7,298 nt of DNA from Alphaproteobacteria bacterium (GTDB lineage Bacteria; Pseudomonadota; Alphaproteobacteria; Sphingomonadales; Sphingomonadaceae): positions 1 to 7,298 of the forward strand of contig VBAE01000129.1 in the NCBI GenBank assembly GCA_005882415.1, read 5' to 3'. Each line of letters opens with the position of its first letter. Positions within the stretch are counted from its first letter, which is position 1. Position numbers and translations under genes: made by a program. The notes under the pieces are model-generated. The model did not search any database. It saw nothing but the letters and a program-made list of their open reading frames with translations, and was not told where the DNA came from. Of this stretch, positions 5,227 through 7,298 are shown piece by piece.

Positions 5227-6074
5227 TCCCTTTTCCCCAGCACATCCGCGAGGGAGGCAGTGGCGCTTCCCCGGCGGGCCGGCTGGGGCTGGTCGGGGGA
5301 GGGGGACCAGCCGAGCAAGTGGACGATCTGGAATCGTTCGGAGGTCTTGCCGTCCGGATCGGCGGCGTCGGCGAAATCGGTGAGGGCGGCGACGAGGCCG
5401 GGCTTGCCGAGGCTGCGCGGGCGCGAGGCTAGGACGTTGGTGCCGGCCATGGCGCGAAGGTCAGCGACGAGTGCCATCAGATTGGGGAAGCGCACCGTCA
5501 CTTCGTGCGAATCGACCACGGGGAGGGCGAAGCCGGCGCGGGTCAGGAGATCGCCGGCGGCGCGGACGTCGATCTGCGGGTGGATGTGGGGCGAGGCGCC
5601 GCCCTCGGCCGAATCGGCGGCCATCATCGCGCTCCTGAGGCGCGGCAGGCTCCCCGCGCCGGCGAAGGCGCCGAGGAACAGGCCGTCGGGCCGGAGCGCG
5701 CGGCGGATGAGGAGCAGCGCTCCGGGAAGGTCGTTGACGCTGTCGAGCACCCCGACAGAGACGACGAGGTCGAAGCTCGCCGGCTCGAAGGGCAGGCGGT
5801 CCTCGTCGGCCTGCACGCCGTGCCTTCCGGCGAGCGCAGAGGACGTATCGGCGGTGACCACCGACATCCCCCGCTCGCGAAGGCGCTCCGCGAGATAGCC
5901 GCCGGTCGAGCCCACCTCCAGCGCCCGCTCGAACTTGCGCGTGACGAAGTCGAGCCGCTCGACCAGCTCGTCCGACGCGGCGCGGATCAGATAGTCCGCG
6001 TCCGCGAAGCGCGCCCGGTCGCGCCGGATGCGCCTCAGGCGCCGGTCGAAGGGCGTGTCCAGGGGATCGGCCAT
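5223..6074 (-). CDS. NDUFAF5/BioC-like SAM-dependent methyltransferase-fold protein
   Basis: This is a class I Rossmann-fold SAM-binding protein of 283 aa. The N-terminus FDRRLRRIRRDRA is characteristic of alphaproteobacterial homologues of mitochondrial NDUFAF5, which hydroxylates an arginine in a complex I subunit. Motif I is ALEVGSTGGY (residues 51-60), an atypical form of the usual DxGxGxG. D76 and DEDRLPF (90-96) occupy the expected ribose and adenine positions. FDLVVSVGVLDSVNDLPGAL (101-120) and LRPDGLFLGAF match motifs IV-V. The end GWSPSP...GSATASLADVL is also typical of this family. The ATG at 6074 is preferred over 6107 because a purine-rich AAGGGGGG lies just upstream. The gene starts 37 nt after the receptor stop on the same strand, so it may be co-transcribed, and it converges on mutT. 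BioC (malonyl-ACP methyltransferase) is a related alternative; no biotin genes are nearby. Confidence 0.85.
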   Translation of the reverse strand: MADPLDTPFDRRLRRIRRDRARFADADYLIRAASDELVERLDFVTRKFERALEVGSTGGYLAERLRERGMSVVTADTSSALAGRHGVQADEDRLPFEPASFDLVVSVGVLDSVNDLPGALLLIRRALRPDGLFLGAFAGAGSLPRLRSAMMAADSAEGGASPHIHPQIDVRAAGDLLTRAGFALPVVDSHEVTVRFPNLMALVADLRAMAGTNVLASRPRSLGKPGLVAALTDFADAADPDGKTSERFQIVHLLGWSPSPDQPQPARRGSATASLADVLGKRD

Positions 6075-6111
6075 CGCCCCCCTTCCCACAAGTCCGGCCT
6101 CCGGCAAACCT

Positions 6112-7298
6112 CTAGAAGAACATCTTCCTGAAGCTGATCCGGATCGAGCGGCCGAGGGGGTCGATATAGCCGGGCTGGTAGCTCAAGGGCGTCACCCCGT
6201 TCGAATCGCGCACGTCGAGGCGGTTGTTGAAGAGGTTGTTGATCGAAAGCGTCACCCGGCTGCCGCGGAAGAAGGGGTGCTCGCGGACCAGGCTGCGCTG
6301 GGCGCCGAGGTCTGCGAACAGCCTCAGATTGAAGGTCAGCAGGTCGGAGAAGAACAGGTCGTCCGTGCTTCCGCCGCCTGGGTTGAGGCTGCCGTTGACC
6401 GTGGTGCCGCTCTGCCAATTGGCGGAGAGGCGGGCGCCGAGACCGTTCTTGGTCACCCCGCCCTGGAACTCGACCTCGTGGCGGGGCCGTCCGCCATTGT
6501 TGCCGGCCGCCGATCCGTTGAGGAAATCGAGCTCCGGAACGCCCGGGCGGATCAGCACCGTGTCGTGCAGCCGCCACGTATGGTAGATCGAGAAATTGAG
6601 CACGCCGCCGCGTCCTCCGCCGCCGCCGAAGCCGCCGCGTCCGCCAAAGCCTCCGCGGCCGCCACCGCCGCCGCCCGCACCGCCGCCGCCAGCACCGCCG
6701 CGCCAGCCGCCGCCGCTTTGGCCTCCGCCACCTTGACCGGCTGCAACCTGGCCTCCCGTAGCGGCACCGGGGGGAGTGGCTGCTCCGACCGCCTGGGCAG
6801 CGCTGGGCGTCGCGCCGCCTGCCGCAGCGTCACCGCCGGGGCGACGGCCGCGCCAGCCGCCGGCGGGCGGTTGCGGCCCGATCGGCTTGGAGAAGTTCAC
6901 GCCCCATCGAATCTCGGACCGGTCGGACCGGGCGAAGTTCACCGGCCGGCTGTCGATCCGGAGCAGCCGACCATTCTCGTCGCGCTGGAAGCGTTCCGGG
7001 AAGGCCGCCTCGATCTCGGGCGTGGCGGTGGGGAAGGAGGCGATCGGGTCGGTGATCCGCGTGTTGGTGTAGTTCGCGGTCAGCGACAAATTGGTCTTGG
7101 TGAAGGGCCGGAGCGTCCCGCCCACCTTGAACACCCGGCGATGGTCGGCGGCGAGGGTGGGGTTGCCGCCGGTGATCATGGTGACGTTGGCGGTCTCGCC
7201 GCGGACGAAGTCGTAGACCCGGACGTTCGGGGTCTCGAGCAGCGGATCCCCGAGCTGCTGCATGCTCGGCGCGCCTTCCTCGTCGGTGAAGGAGGCGA
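6112..7298 (-). CDS. TonB-dependent outer-membrane receptor, C-terminal part (runs off right edge)
   Basis: The frame stays open to the window edge, giving 394 visible residues of the beta-barrel; the signal peptide, plug and TonB box lie outside. Residues below are counted from the in-frame Met at 7263, which is internal to the gene. Alternating barrel strands such as LSLTANYTNTRI and LNFSIYHTWRL are visible. The C-terminus shows the receptor signature INNLFNNR (341-348), then YQPGYIDPLGRSIRISFRKMFF, ending in the phenylalanine recognised by the BAM machinery. A low-complexity Gly-rich insert occupies about residues 131-220 (separate entry). Such receptors import siderophores, glycans or cobalamin with energy from TonB-ExbBD; the substrate cannot be deduced from the barrel end. 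The methyltransferase follows after 37 nt. Sphingomonads are known for many paralogues of this family, so a specific gene name is not justified. Confidence 0.93.
   Translation of the reverse strand, partial: ASFTDEEGAPSMQQLGDPLLETPNVRVYDFVRGETANVTMITGGNPTLAADHRRVFKVGGTLRPFTKTNLSLTANYTNTRITDPIASFPTATPEIEAAFPERFQRDENGRLLRIDSRPVNFARSDRSEIRWGVNFSKPIGPQPPAGGWRGRRPGGDAAAGGATPSAAQAVGAATPPGAATGGQVAAGQGGGGQSGGGWRGGAGGGGAGGGGGGRGGFGGRGGFGGGGGRGGVLNFSIYHTWRLHDTVLIRPGVPELDFLNGSAAGNNGGRPRHEVEFQGGVTKNGLGARLSANWQSGTTVNGSLNPGGGSTDDLFFSDLLTFNLRLFADLGAQRSLVREHPFFRGSRVTLSINNLFNNRLDVRDSNGVTPLSYQPGYIDPLGRSIRISFRKMFF
6604..6873 (-). repeat. Gly/Arg/Phe-rich low-complexity insert in the receptor
   Basis: About 90 residues between two predicted barrel strands. 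The first half is rich in Ala, Pro and Gly (GGATPSAAQAVGAATPPG). The second is nearly all Gly with Arg, Phe and Trp, including GGRGGFGGRGGFGGGGG, which looks like an RGG-type repeat. At DNA level it is an imperfect GCC/CCG trinucleotide tract (about 6604-6730), prone to slippage. It probably forms a long flexible loop, outside or in the periplasm depending on strand count. Confidence 0.85.

Noticed and set aside
6075..6107. Upstream ATG at 6107 for the methyltransferase
   Set aside because: It would place the start 5 nt from the receptor stop without a good ribosome-binding site; the ATG at 6074 follows a strong purine tract and matches the usual N-terminus of the family.

Overview
The window is GC-rich, densely coded bacterial DNA. 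Gene content and order point to an alphaproteobacterium, most likely a sphingomonad: aroK is divergent from an operon ending xerD-accA, there are short Flp-type pilins, an NDUFAF5-like methyltransferase, and a TonB-dependent receptor with a glycine-rich insert. This placement rests on protein character and remembered gene order, not on a database search. Most of the window is chromosomal housekeeping; no phage, IS element, CRISPR array, tRNA or rRNA was seen.

Layout. Positions 1-320 (minus) hold the N-terminal part of shikimate kinase (aroK), running off the left edge. A 49-nt gap separates it from a plus-strand group at 370-4209: a 57-aa single-pass membrane protein, a 604-aa exported helical protein of unknown function whose start lies inside the previous gene, the tyrosine recombinase XerD (start overlapping the previous stop as GTGA), and AccA, the acetyl-CoA carboxylase carboxyltransferase alpha subunit. 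The overlaps and the 12-nt gap suggest one operon.

The minus strand from 4735 to 4276 carries two small type IVb (Flp) pilin genes. The second (4565-4735, 56 aa) is easy to miss because of its size. The distal pilin gene ends in a strong intrinsic terminator whose U-run and G.U pair work only on the minus strand. Its leader contains overlapping palindromes next to the Shine-Dalgarno sequence. No tad/cpa assembly genes are in the window, so the pilins depend on machinery encoded elsewhere.

At 4825-5226 (plus) is a MutT-type Nudix hydrolase. It converges on an NDUFAF5/BioC-like SAM-dependent methyltransferase (5223-6074, minus), and their stop codons overlap in a shared CTAG. Just upstream of the methyltransferase on the minus strand is the C-terminal part of a TonB-dependent outer-membrane receptor (6112 to the right edge), with a Gly/Arg/Phe low-complexity insert of about 90 residues.

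Functionally the genes cover aromatic amino acid synthesis, chromosome dimer resolution, fatty-acid initiation, surface pili, nucleotide-pool sanitation, probable complex I assembly and outer-membrane uptake. They do not form one pathway. The parts least explained by known families are the 57-aa/604-aa envelope pair coupled to xerD, the twin pilins with their palindromic leader, and the receptor's glycine-rich insert.
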